A program made the translations under genes and the position numbers. A stretch of 64,000 nucleotides of DNA from Sva-07 sp942492715 (GTDB lineage: Bacteria > Actinomycetota > Acidimicrobiia > Acidimicrobiales > Ilumatobacteraceae): positions 62,001 to 126,000 of the forward strand of contig CALOFW010000005.1 of assembly GCA_942492715.1 (NCBI GenBank), given 5' to 3'. Shown one piece after another: positions 17,502 to 27,706 of this stretch (the first letter of the stretch is position 1; each line of letters begins with the position of its first letter). Under the pieces are notes generated by a model that was given only the letters and a program-made list of their open reading frames with translations, was not told where the DNA came from and searched no databases.

Positions 17502-18557
17502 ATGAGCGACATCACGAGCGACATCACGAGCGACTCCGGCGCCCCTGAACCGGACGATCGACAGACCGCCGAGACGTTCGAGAAGATCTTCTTCGAACTC
17601 CGCAAGGTGATGGTCGGCCAGACCCGCCTGCTGGAACGCCTCCTCGTCGGGGTGCTGTGCCGCGGACACTGCCTGCTCGAGTCGGTGCCCGGCCTCGCGA
17701 AGACGTTGGCTGCGGAGACCCTCGCCGACGTGGTCGGCGGATCGTTCTCCCGCATCCAGTTCACGCCGGATCTCCTGCCATCGGACATCACCGGGACGCG
17801 GATCTACCGCGGGAGCAGCGAGACCTTCGACGTCGAGTTCGGCCCGGTCTTCGTCAACTTCCTCCTCACCGACGAGATCAACCGGGCGCCCGCCAAGGTC
17901 CAGTCCGCACTGCTCGAGGTGATGGCCGAGCAGCAGGTGACGATCGGCGGCATCACCCACGCCGTGCCGAAGCCGTTCTTCGTGGTCGCCACCCAGAACC
18001 CGATCGAATCCGAGGGCGTCTACCAGCTCCCCGACGCCCAGCGCGACCGCTTCATGATGAAGATCGTCCTCGACTACCCGACCGCCGACGAGGAGATGAC
18101 GATCATCGACCGGATGAGCGTGCGCGCGCCGATTCCGTCGCAGGTGATCACACTCGATGAACTGGTCACGCTGCAGGAGCGCGCCGACAGGGTGTTCGTC
18201 GACCGCTCGGTGTCGCAGTACGCCGTCGACCTCGTGCAGTGCACGCGCTCGCCCGACCGGTTCGGCCTCACCGACCTCTCGACGGTGATCGGCCTCGGAG
18301 CGAGCCCGCGAGCGTCGCTCAACCTGGTGCGTGGCGCCCGCGCCCTCGCATTGATGCGGGGCCGTTCCTACGCCACGCCACAGGACGTGTTCGACCTCGC
18401 TCCCGAGGTGCTCCGGCACCGGTTGCTGCTCACCTACGACGCCCTGGCGCGCGACATCACGACCGATCACGTCGTGCAACGTGTACTCGCCACCGTGCCC
18501 GCCACCTGGGTGTCACCCAAGCCCAACGACGCCTTCCGACCCGGCCCGACGAGCTGA
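17502..18557 (+). CDS. MoxR-family AAA+ ATPase
   Basis: 351 residues. MoxR ATPases act as chaperones that insert metal ions or mature partner proteins, usually with VWA proteins. Walker A is the MoxR variant SVPGLAKTLAAE; Walker B is LLTDEINRAPAKVQSALLE; sensor 1 is FFVVATQNPIESEGVYQLP; the lid domain includes LGASPRASLNLVRGARALA. A repeated start peptide (SDITSDITSD) is encoded by a 12-base direct duplication. It is the first of three genes (MoxR, DUF58, VWA) with tight spacing, a well-known arrangement. Confidence 0.93.
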   Translation: MSDITSDITSDSGAPEPDDRQTAETFEKIFFELRKVMVGQTRLLERLLVGVLCRGHCLLESVPGLAKTLAAETLADVVGGSFSRIQFTPDLLPSDITGTRIYRGSSETFDVEFGPVFVNFLLTDEINRAPAKVQSALLEVMAEQQVTIGGITHAVPKPFFVVATQNPIESEGVYQLPDAQRDRFMMKIVLDYPTADEEMTIIDRMSVRAPIPSQVITLDELVTLQERADRVFVDRSVSQYAVDLVQCTRSPDRFGLTDLSTVIGLGASPRASLNLVRGARALALMRGRSYATPQDVFDLAPEVLRHRLLLTYDALARDITTDHVVQRVLATVPATWVSPKPNDAFRPGPTS

Positions 18558-18559
18558 CG

Positions 18560-19573
18560 ATGGTGACGTTGGGGCCGGCGAGCGTGTCGCCGACGGCGGC
18601 TGCGACCGCCGAGGCGAGCGGCGGATTCGGCGGGTCGGGCCGCGGCACCACCACGGCGTGGGCGGCCGGTCCGCCGACCGAGACCGTGGCGGAGCTGCTC
18701 CGCACGCTGGAGTTGACGATCAACGGCCGTCTCGACGGTGTGCTCCACGGCAACCATCAGGGCCTCACGCCCGGCCACGGCTCGGAGCCGGGCGAATCGA
18801 GGCTGTACCAGCCCGGCGACGACGTCCGCCGCATCGACTGGAACATCACGGCGCGCACCAGGGAGACCCACGTGCGCGAACAGATCGCCGACCGCGACCT
18901 CACGGCATGGCTCGTCGTCGACGTCTCGGCGACGATGCAGTTCGGCACGGTCGCGAACGACAAGGCGCAGACCGCCACGGCCGCAGCGGCGTGCATCGGC
19001 TTCCTCACCGCGCGGAACCAGAACCGGCTGGGCGCGGTGCTCGTCGCGGGGCCGTCGATCCACGTGATCCCGCCACGCTCCGGCGCCAACCAGGTCCGCG
19101 CCGTGCTGTCGACGCTCAGCGATCCACCCGATTCGGAGGGTCTCGGCCAGGCCGATCTCGCCGGCGCGCTCGATCGGGTGGGCGCGATCGCCAACCGCCG
19201 CGGGTTCGTCGCCGTGATCAGCGACTTCGCCGGTGAGGACTGGCAGCGCCCGCTCGCCCGACTGAGCCTGCGCCACGACCTCCTGGCGATCACCGTGCGC
19301 GACCCTCGCGAGTACGACGTGCCGCCGATCGGTCTCGTCGATGTGGTCGATCCGTCGACCGGCGCGGTCCGCGAGGTGCGCGTCACGGCCAAGGTGCAGG
19401 AGCGTTTCGCCGCTGCTGCCGCCGACGAGCGGGCCCGCCGTGACGACGCACTCGCCCGGTCGGGAGCAGACGTGATCGAACTGTCGACCGACGGCGACTG
19501 GCTCGGCACGATCGTGCAGCACACCCAGCGCAAGCGTGTCCAGGCCGTGCGCGGTGACGGGGTGCGACGGTGA
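18560..19573 (+). CDS. DUF58 domain protein, VWA-like
   Basis: 337 residues. The DUF58 core shows GESRLYQPGDDVRRIDWNI with TARTRETHVRE, then a VWA-like strand AWLVVDVSATMQFG and VAVISDFAGEDW. These proteins pair with MoxR ATPases; their biochemical role is not settled. The first 45 residues are Gly/Ala/Thr-rich and probably disordered. ATG 18560 lies three bases after the MoxR stop, and the stop overlaps the next start by four bases, so translation is coupled. Confidence 0.88.
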   Translation: MVTLGPASVSPTAAATAEASGGFGGSGRGTTTAWAAGPPTETVAELLRTLELTINGRLDGVLHGNHQGLTPGHGSEPGESRLYQPGDDVRRIDWNITARTRETHVREQIADRDLTAWLVVDVSATMQFGTVANDKAQTATAAAACIGFLTARNQNRLGAVLVAGPSIHVIPPRSGANQVRAVLSTLSDPPDSEGLGQADLAGALDRVGAIANRRGFVAVISDFAGEDWQRPLARLSLRHDLLAITVRDPREYDVPPIGLVDVVDPSTGAVREVRVTAKVQERFAAAAADERARRDDALARSGADVIELSTDGDWLGTIVQHTQRKRVQAVRGDGVRR

Positions 19574-20551
19574 GCACCGACTTCCTCGCACCGGGCCGCC
19601 TGTGGCTCCTCCTGCTGGTCGTCGCCCTCGGGGTCGCGTACGTCCTCGTGCTGCGGTGGCGCAAGACCGCGACGGTCCGCTTCACCCAGGTCGACCTGCT
19701 CGACAAGGTGGCGCCCCAACGGCCCCGCTGGCGACGTCACGTGGTGGCGGCGCTGATGCTCGTCGGCCTGTCGTTGGCGGTCGTGGCGACCGCGCGGCCC
19801 GTGGAACGCAGCACCGAGACCACCACCAGCGACGGTCGGATCCTCGTCCTGTTCGACGTGTCGCTGTCGATGATGGCCGACGACGTCGATCCCGACCGGT
19901 TCGTCGCTGCGCAGGAGGCCGCACGGGACTTCGTCGACGAGGTCGACGACGGCGTCGAGGTCGGCCTCGTGTCGTTCTCGGGGTCGGTGACCGTCGAGGT
20001 CGACCCCACGCTCGACCGGGCGACGATGCAGCGCGGCATCGACAACCTCGAACTGGCAGAGTCGACGGCGATCGGTGACGCACTGGGGGCCGGTACGCGG
20101 CTGCTCGTCAACTCGGCCGACCCCGACGCCGACCCCGACAGGGCGCCCGGCGTGATCGTGCTGCTCACCGACGGCGAGACCACCGTCGGGCGGCCGACCG
20201 CCGAAGGGGCTCAGGAGGCCGCCGACGCCGGCGTGCCGGTGTACACGATCGCCTTCGGCACCGAGGCCGGCGTGATCGTCGATCCCGTCGGCGGCGAGGT
20301 CGTCCCCGTGCCGGTCCGTCCCGCCGAACTCGAGCAGGTGGCCGACTCCACGGGCGGTCAGGCCTACGAAGCACGCACCGGCGATGAACTGGCGAGCGCG
20401 TACGACCAGATCGCCGAGTCGCTCGGCGAGACGATCGGCGAACCGATCGAGATCGTCACGGAACTCACCTGGCAGTGGGCACTGGCGGCATTCCTCGCGC
20501 TCGGGCATCGCCTGGGCGCTCAGCCTGTGGTGGCTCCGCGGCATGGTCTGA
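19570..20551 (+). CDS. VWA-domain membrane protein (BatA/BatB-like), C-terminal frameshift
   Basis: Membrane-anchored von Willebrand A protein of the MoxR operon. Two N-terminal helices (LWLLLLVVALGVAYVLVL; VVAALMLVGLSLAVVAT) precede the VWA domain with MIDAS residues DVSLS (about 97-101), STAIGD and LLTDGET. As written, the frame leaves the expected path at about 20503 in a GGG run and reads through the downstream palindrome into the antisense of the next gene. Dropping one G gives ALGIAWALSLWWLRGMV and a stop at 20549-20551, a normal C-terminal helix; the product is then 326 residues. I annotate that end. Confidence 0.85.
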
Positions 20552-20586
20552 ATGAGACATGGGGTCAGACCCCACGTCTCATTCAG
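20548..20586. repeat. 39-bp palindrome, GGGTC-A-GACCC family, copy 2 (convergent terminator)
   Basis: Arms of 19 bases with one mismatch around a central A, between the convergent VWA and LLM genes. It overlaps the corrected VWA stop codon and the LLM stop codon. Core identical to the copies at 3817 and 24797. Confidence 0.75.
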
Positions 20587-21626
20587 AGCATCGACTTGAG
20601 CTGCTCGATCGTCTGGACCGGGTTGTCACCGACGGCGCTGACCGACAGATGCGTCACGCCGGCTTCCTTGTACGCCGCGATGCGCTCCTTCACGTAGCCC
20701 GCCGGGCCGACCAGGTTGGTCTTCTCGAGCATCTCTGCCGGCACCGCCGCCGCCGCTTCGTCCTTGCGACCCGACAGGTAGAGGTCCTGGATCTCGATCG
20801 CCTCGTCGACGTAGCCGTAGCGCTGGCAGATCGTGTTGTAGAAGTTCTGGTCGCGGGCACCCATGCCACCGACGTACAGCGCCACGCTGGGCCGAGCCAT
20901 GTCGAGGACCCGCTGGCGGGCATCGCCGTCGAACTCGTCGCCGATCGCCACCATGCCGCCGGCCGAGATCTGCAGCTGCCCCAGTTCCGGATCGCGGTCG
21001 ACCTGGCCGGCCTTCAGGTCGTCGCCCCACACCGACTGGAACTTCTCGGGATCGAAGAAGACCGGCAGCCAACCGTCGGCGTGCCTCGCGGTGTTCTTCA
21101 CCGACTGCCCCATCAGGCTCGCCCAGAAGATCGGGATGTTCTCCCTCACCGGGTGGTTGATCAGCTTGAGGGGCTTGCCGAGGCCCGTCCCCTCTCCCTC
21201 CGGGAGCGGGATCTTCGTGGTCGGCCCGTCGTAGACGACCTTCTCACGGCGCCAGGTCATGCGGCAGACGTTGATGTAGTCCCGGATCCGGGGCATCGGC
21301 TTCTCGTACGGCACGCCGTGGAAGCCCTCGATCACCTGCGGACCGGACGCCCCGAGGCCGAGGATGAACCGCCCACCCGACACGTAGTCGAGGCCCGCGG
21401 CGGTCTGCGCCATGCACGTCGCCGTCCGGGAGAACACGTTGAGGATCCCCGAACCGATCTCGATCGTCTCGGTCTTCGCGGCGAGATAGCCCATCTGCGA
21501 CACGGCGTCGAAGCTGTACGCCTCCGGCACCCACACGACGTCGAGACCGGCCTTCTCGAGTTCGACCACCCGCTTCACGTCCGCGTGGAAGTCGCCTGAA
21601 TAGCTGATGTTCATCGAGAGCTTCAT
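20583..21626 (-). CDS. LLM-class F420-dependent oxidoreductase
   Basis: 347 residues with the TIM-barrel pattern of luciferase-like monooxygenases, of which actinobacterial members mostly use F420. Typical blocks are DVVWVPEAYSFDAVSQMGYLA, IEIGSGILNVFSRT, SGGRFILGLGASGPQVIEGF and NIPIFWASLMGQSVKNTARHADGWLP. ATG 21626 (MKLSMNISY) was chosen over the longer in-frame start because a TATCGT hexamer lies 8 bases upstream of it and the family begins here. Substrate unknown; no nearby gene fixes it. Confidence 0.87.
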   Translation of the reverse strand: MKLSMNISYSGDFHADVKRVVELEKAGLDVVWVPEAYSFDAVSQMGYLAAKTETIEIGSGILNVFSRTATCMAQTAAGLDYVSGGRFILGLGASGPQVIEGFHGVPYEKPMPRIRDYINVCRMTWRREKVVYDGPTTKIPLPEGEGTGLGKPLKLINHPVRENIPIFWASLMGQSVKNTARHADGWLPVFFDPEKFQSVWGDDLKAGQVDRDPELGQLQISAGGMVAIGDEFDGDARQRVLDMARPSVALYVGGMGARDQNFYNTICQRYGYVDEAIEIQDLYLSGRKDEAAAAVPAEMLEKTNLVGPAGYVKERIAAYKEAGVTHLSVSAVGDNPVQTIEQLKSML

Positions 21627-21634
21627 GGCGGCCG

Positions 21635-21640
21635 ACGATA
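21635..21640 (-). promoter_or_regulatory. -10 hexamer of the LLM gene (leaderless)
   Basis: TATCGT on the minus strand, 8 bases before ATG 21626. Confidence 0.5.
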
Positions 21641-21692
21641 CGGGCGACACCGCGTGCGCCCGCAATCGGAGGTGACGTGCCGCGAGCGACCG

Positions 21693-22502
21693 TCAGCCGT
21701 TCAGGTTGCCGCTGCGGAAGCCCTCGAGATCGAGCGTGACGTAGCGGTACCCGACGGATCGGACCGCCTCGACGACGCGCTCGCGATGCTCCATCACGGC
21801 GGGGAAGTCGTCGAGTTCGACCTCGAGCCGCGCGGTGTCGTCGTAATGACGGACGCGGACCTGGGCGAATCCGAGCCGGTGGAGCGCCGCCTCGGCCCGA
21901 TCGACGCGCGACAGGATGCCGAGCGACACCTCGGTGCCGTACGGGATCCGGCTCGCGAGGCACGCCGCCGCCGGCTTGTCCCAGGTGCGCAGGCCCATCC
22001 GACGCGACGCATCACGCACGTCGGCCTTGCTGAATCCCGCAGCGACCAGCGGGAAGGTCGCGCCGGCATCGCTCGCCGCGCGTTGACCGGGGCGATGATC
22101 ACCGAGGTCGTCGGTGTTGACACCGAGCACGACGGTGGCCCCCTCGGCGGCCGCGATCGGACCGACGACGTCCATCAGTTCGGCCTTGCAGTGGAAGCAA
22201 CGGTCGGTGTCGTTGAGCCGGTACGCCGCTCGTTCCATCTCTGCGGTTGCCACCGGGGTCCATCGCAGCCCCCACTCAGCGGCGAGTGCACGACAGTCGG
22301 CCTCCTCGTCGCCGGCGAGCGACGGCGACACGGCGGTGACGGCGTGGGCTGCTTCTCGACCGAGCGCCCGGTGCGCGACCGCAGCGAGGAATGCCGAATC
22401 GGCGCCGCCACTGAACGCCACGACCACACGTCCGAGTCGGCCCAACTCGACATCGAGGGCCGCGAGCTTGGCGTCGAGATCGACATCCGGGCTGGTCTCC
22501 AC
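21693..22502 (-). CDS. larE: ATP-dependent sacrificial sulfur transferase LarE
   Basis: 269 residues. LarE adenylates and thiolates the pyridinium dicarboxylate precursor of the nickel-pincer nucleotide cofactor. The PP-loop is AFSGGADSAF (residues 29-38). RCFHCK is at 101-106, and AACLASRIPYG puts a Cys at 181, which by position matches the sacrificial Cys of the single-Cys LarE type. GTG 22502 is supported by CATACT 7 bases upstream. LarB, LarC and the racemase LarA are not in the window, so the user of the cofactor is unknown. Confidence 0.88.
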   Translation of the reverse strand: METSPDVDLDAKLAALDVELGRLGRVVVAFSGGADSAFLAAVAHRALGREAAHAVTAVSPSLAGDEEADCRALAAEWGLRWTPVATAEMERAAYRLNDTDRCFHCKAELMDVVGPIAAAEGATVVLGVNTDDLGDHRPGQRAASDAGATFPLVAAGFSKADVRDASRRMGLRTWDKPAAACLASRIPYGTEVSLGILSRVDRAEAALHRLGFAQVRVRHYDDTARLEVELDDFPAVMEHRERVVEAVRSVGYRYVTLDLEGFRSGNLNG

Positions 22503-22509
22503 GGGGCGC

Positions 22510-22515
22510 AGTATG
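22510..22515 (-). promoter_or_regulatory. -10 hexamer of larE (leaderless)
   Basis: CATACT on the minus strand, exactly 7 bases before the GTG at 22502; A2 and T6 conserved. Confidence 0.45.
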
Positions 22516-22595
22516 CCGCGGAGTCGACTGCCTGTGCTCGTCGGTGCGACGGCGGGTTCTCCGATGACGTCGCGACGCGCGACACTGGACACCCG

Positions 22596-24794
22596 ATGGG
22601 CATGCCGACGTGGTGGGACGAGCGGCGATTCGGGCTGTTCGTGCACTCCAACCTGGCGACCGTTCCCGCATGGTCACCGATCGGCGAGTACGCCGACTGG
22701 TACCGGAGCCACCTGGGCGAGGACGTCGCCGACGTCCTGCTGCATCCCCGCCCGATGGTGGAGGTGTTGGCCCATCACCGCGACCGCTGGGGGCACATCG
22801 AGCACTACGACGACTTCCTGCCGCTGCTCACCTACGAGGCCTTCGACGCCGAGGCCTGGGCGCAACTCGCGGTCGACGCGGGCGCCGGCTACACCGTGCT
22901 GGTCACCAAACACCACGACGGCTGGTCGTGGTGGGACGCGCCGAACACCGACCGCACGATGGTCGCCGGCGGGCCACAGCGCAACGTCGTGGCCGACTAC
23001 GCCGCGGCCTGCGAGCGCAACGACGTCGTGTTCGGGACGTACTACTCGTTGCTCGACTGGGGCGATCCCCGATACCCGACCGCGGACTACGTGACCGAGG
23101 TACTGCACCCCCACGTGATCGACCTCGTCGAGCGATTCGGGTCGACCGTGCTGTGGGGCGACGGCCACTGGGGACACCCGGCCGCCCACTGGCGGAGCGC
23201 TGAACTGCTCCAACGAGTCTGGTCGATCGACCCCGAGGTGGTCGTCAACGATCGCTGGTGCGCCACCGACGACGTCGTGCCTCCCGGTTCGCCGTCACTC
23301 GTGCGGACCTACGAGTACGAGGCTCCTGCCGACATCGTCGAGGGCCCCTGGGAGCTGTGCCGAGGCATCGGAGCGAGCTTCTGTCACAACCGGGCCGAGC
23401 GCACCGAACACCACATGTCGGCGTTCGAGATCGTGTCGCTGCTGACCGAGGTCGTGGCCAAGGGCGGTCACCTGCTCCTCGACGTGGGACCCGACGCCTC
23501 CGGCAGGATCCCCGAGCTGCAGGCGCAACCGCTGCGCGACGCCGGCGAATGGATCCGGCGGCACGGCGCGCTCCTCGCATCGTCACGTCCATGGAACGAG
23601 TGGGGCGATGAACACGTGCGCTACCTCGACGTCGCCGGCCGGGGCGTCGACGGTGCCGTGTTCGCGATCGATCTCAGCGGTCGGGGACAGTTCGCCGCCT
23701 TCGCGTCGGACCGGTGCCGTGTCGACGGAGTCGAGCTGCTGGGCGCTCCTGACGGCGGGACGTTCGCTGTCGGCTTCCATCAGCACGACGACGGACTCGC
23801 CGTCGACGTTCCGAGGACGTCGTTCGACCGTCGGGATCGACGCGTCCGGTCCGGCCGCAGCGCTCGGCTCGGCGACGTCGCGGTCTACCGGATCACGAGC
23901 CACGGACTCGACCGACCGGTCGAGCTCTTCGCTCCCACGCCGCGGGAGCCCGTGGATCTCGCCCCGCTGATGCGCGACGTCTCGCCTGGCGACATCGTGC
24001 AGCTGGGCGATGGCACCTACACCGGACCGGTCACGATTCCGCCGGGGGTGATCGTGCGCGGACTCGGCGGTCGGCGCACCGTGATCGACGGCAACGGCGC
24101 CACGGCTGTCACGCTCGAACGCGGCTCGCGCCTGGAGCACCTCGCTGTGGTCGACCCCGCCCCGCGCGTCGCGTGGTTTCCCACCGCAGCGGTCGAGATC
24201 CGTGGTGCCTCGGCGACGGTGATCGGCTGTCGGATCGATGGCCACGTGATCGCGACGGCAGACGACGTACTCGTTCGGGCCACGGCGGCGTGGGGCGTGA
24301 TCGGCGACGGCGGCGACCGCCTGTCGGTGTCGCGTTGCGAACTGTCCGGCATGCGATGGGACGTGGGCGTGCATCTGATCGGTGGGAGCGGGCACGAGAT
24401 CGACTCGTGCGAGATCCACGACCACCTCTGCGCGATCCGTGCGTCGGACACGACGGGCACCGTCGTGCGTGGCAACAACATCACGGCGCGTTGGTGGGGC
24501 GTCCACCTGGAGCGCACCGAAGGCGCCCACGTCCACGGCAACTTCGTGAACCACACGATGCGTGGCGTCGACATCGACGGCGGATCGCAGGCACTCATCG
24601 ACGGCAACGCCGTGTGCGACGGCGACTCGGGCTGCATCGTCGAGTGGGGCGCGTCGGACTGTCAGGTCACCGGCAACCGGTGGGAGCGATGCCGGATCGG
24701 TGTCCTCGCGTGGGAGGCGATGGGCCTCCACGAACACGCCAACGAGGCGATCGACCTCCACGAACCCGACGCCGCCTCCGCCACCGGCCCGTGA
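22596..24794 (+). CDS. GH29 alpha-L-fucosidase fused to a right-handed beta-helix domain
   Basis: 732 residues without a signal peptide. The N-terminal 400 residues are a GH29 fucosidase: MPTWWDERRFGLFVHSN opening, YTVLVTKHHDGWSWWDAP, and the nucleophile region VLWGDGHWGHP with Asp at 189. HLLLDVGPDASGRIP closes the barrel. From about residue 462 a second domain starts (SPGDIVQLGDGTYTGPV, IPPGVIVRGLGGRRTVIDG) and continues as beta-helix rungs with repeated N-x-I/V-x-G turns to the end, like NosD/pectate-lyase-type domains. The fusion suggests a carbohydrate-binding or second catalytic role. ATG 22596 or 22602; both lack a clear ribosome binding site. Confidence 0.85.
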   Translation: MGMPTWWDERRFGLFVHSNLATVPAWSPIGEYADWYRSHLGEDVADVLLHPRPMVEVLAHHRDRWGHIEHYDDFLPLLTYEAFDAEAWAQLAVDAGAGYTVLVTKHHDGWSWWDAPNTDRTMVAGGPQRNVVADYAAACERNDVVFGTYYSLLDWGDPRYPTADYVTEVLHPHVIDLVERFGSTVLWGDGHWGHPAAHWRSAELLQRVWSIDPEVVVNDRWCATDDVVPPGSPSLVRTYEYEAPADIVEGPWELCRGIGASFCHNRAERTEHHMSAFEIVSLLTEVVAKGGHLLLDVGPDASGRIPELQAQPLRDAGEWIRRHGALLASSRPWNEWGDEHVRYLDVAGRGVDGAVFAIDLSGRGQFAAFASDRCRVDGVELLGAPDGGTFAVGFHQHDDGLAVDVPRTSFDRRDRRVRSGRSARLGDVAVYRITSHGLDRPVELFAPTPREPVDLAPLMRDVSPGDIVQLGDGTYTGPVTIPPGVIVRGLGGRRTVIDGNGATAVTLERGSRLEHLAVVDPAPRVAWFPTAAVEIRGASATVIGCRIDGHVIATADDVLVRATAAWGVIGDGGDRLSVSRCELSGMRWDVGVHLIGGSGHEIDSCEIHDHLCAIRASDTTGTVVRGNNITARWWGVHLERTEGAHVHGNFVNHTMRGVDIDGGSQALIDGNAVCDGDSGCIVEWGASDCQVTGNRWERCRIGVLAWEAMGLHEHANEAIDLHEPDAASATGP

Positions 24795-24796
24795 GC

Positions 24797-24827
24797 GGGA
24801 CAACCGGGGTCAGACCCCAGATGTCCC
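24797..24827. repeat. 31-bp palindrome, GGGTC-A-GACCC family, copy 3 (convergent terminator)
   Basis: Same length and outer GGGACA/TGTCCC ends as copy 1, two mismatches between arms, lying between the convergent fucosidase and typA genes. Confidence 0.75.
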
Positions 24828-24838
24828 AGGTGTCGTGC

Positions 24839-26764
<1,926 letters not shown>

Positions 26765-26772
26765 GACACCTC

Positions 26773-26778
26773 ACGCTA
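26773..26778 (-). promoter_or_regulatory. -10 hexamer of typA (leaderless)
   Basis: TAGCGT on the minus strand, 8 bases before GTG 26764. Confidence 0.5.
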
Positions 26779-26811
26779 TCGCCCGTTCAGGAGCGAACGG
26801 GGAGTGATACG

Positions 26812-26825
26812 TACCCCGGGGGGTA
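26812..26825. promoter_or_regulatory. CsoR/CstR-type operator before the TauE-like gene
   Basis: TACCCC-GG-GGGGTA, perfect 6-base arms, matches the GC-rich operators of the CsoR/RcnR/CstR regulators. It overlaps the TATATT hexamer (26824-26829) so bound repressor would block RNA polymerase. The regulator gene is not in the window. Confidence 0.65.
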
Positions 26826-26829
26826 TATT
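26824..26829 (+). promoter_or_regulatory. -10 hexamer of the TauE-like gene (leaderless)
   Basis: TATATT ends 6 bases before ATG 26836 and shares two bases with the operator. Confidence 0.55.
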
Positions 26830-26835
26830 GGCGCC

Positions 26836-27681
26836 ATGCGCTCGCTGCTGGCTTCGCCACTGGGCTTCCTGATCGGGCTGTCACTGGGCGCGCTCGGCGG
26901 GGGTGGCTCGATTCTCGCCGTGCCGGCACTGGTCTACGCAGCGGGGCAGGACGCGAAGGCGGCGACGACGACCTCGCTCGTGCTCGTCACCATCACCGCA
27001 CTGGTCGGGATCATCCCCCACTGGCGCGCCGGGCACGTCCGCCTGGCGGCGGGCACCGTGTTCGGGCTCGCCGGCGTCGGCGGGTCACTGGTCGGTTCGG
27101 CGTGGAACGAATCGGTCGATGCCGACGTGCTGCTGCTCGCATTCTCCGTGTTGATGCTGGTGGCCGCCTTCGCGATGTGGCGGCGTCTCCAGCAGCAAGC
27201 GGCGGCGACACCACCACCGTCAACAGCTCGATCGGTTGGAGCGGCGGCCGCTTCGCCGGATCAGCTCAACACCGACCCGGAGGGCGCATCGACGATCCAC
27301 CTCGACCTGGCGACCGCAGTGAAGGTCGTGGTCGCCGGGTCGTTCATCGGGCTCCTCACCGGGTTCTTCGGCGTCGGAGGTGGCTTCGTCATCGTCCCGG
27401 CGCTGGTGCTCGCACTCGGCTTCTCGATGCCCGACGCAGTCGGCACCTCCCTGATCGTGATCGCCGTGAACTCCACGGTCGCCCTCACGACGCGACTCCC
27501 GTCGGGGTCGATCGAGTGGGCCACGGTGATCCCCTTCACGGTCGCGAGCCTCATCGGCGTGTTCGTGGGCAGCCGTCTGGCCAGCACCCGCGACCCGAGC
27601 TTCCTGCAGCGGTGGTTCGTGATCCTGCTGGTGGTGGTGGCCCTCTACACCGCGACGAGCTCGATCATCGCGCTGGTCTGA
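26836..27681 (+). CDS. TauE/SafE-family sulfite exporter
   Basis: 281 residues with two homologous halves of about four helices each. Half one has LGFLIGLSLGALGGGGSILAVPAL (in two pieces: GLSLGALGGGGS, ILAVPALVY); half two has GLLTGFFGVGGGFVIVPALVL, the repeated TauE glycine motif. An Ala/Pro/Ser-rich loop (about 120-145) joins them. The family exports sulfite, sulfoacetate or other organosulfur anions across the inner membrane. The CsoR/CstR-type operator on its promoter fits control by persulfide or copper. ATG 26836 is fixed by that promoter. Confidence 0.87.
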   Translation: MRSLLASPLGFLIGLSLGALGGGGSILAVPALVYAAGQDAKAATTTSLVLVTITALVGIIPHWRAGHVRLAAGTVFGLAGVGGSLVGSAWNESVDADVLLLAFSVLMLVAAFAMWRRLQQQAAATPPPSTARSVGAAAASPDQLNTDPEGASTIHLDLATAVKVVVAGSFIGLLTGFFGVGGGFVIVPALVLALGFSMPDAVGTSLIVIAVNSTVALTTRLPSGSIEWATVIPFTVASLIGVFVGSRLASTRDPSFLQRWFVILLVVVALYTATSSIIALV

Positions 27682-27706
27682 ACCCGCGCCGGGAACTGCT
27701 CGCTCG

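Noticed and set aside
18757..20544. Minus-strand frame opposite the DUF58 and VWA genes
   Set aside because: The plus strand carries MIDAS and DUF58 motifs; the minus frame shows only Arg/Asp/His-rich shadow sequence.
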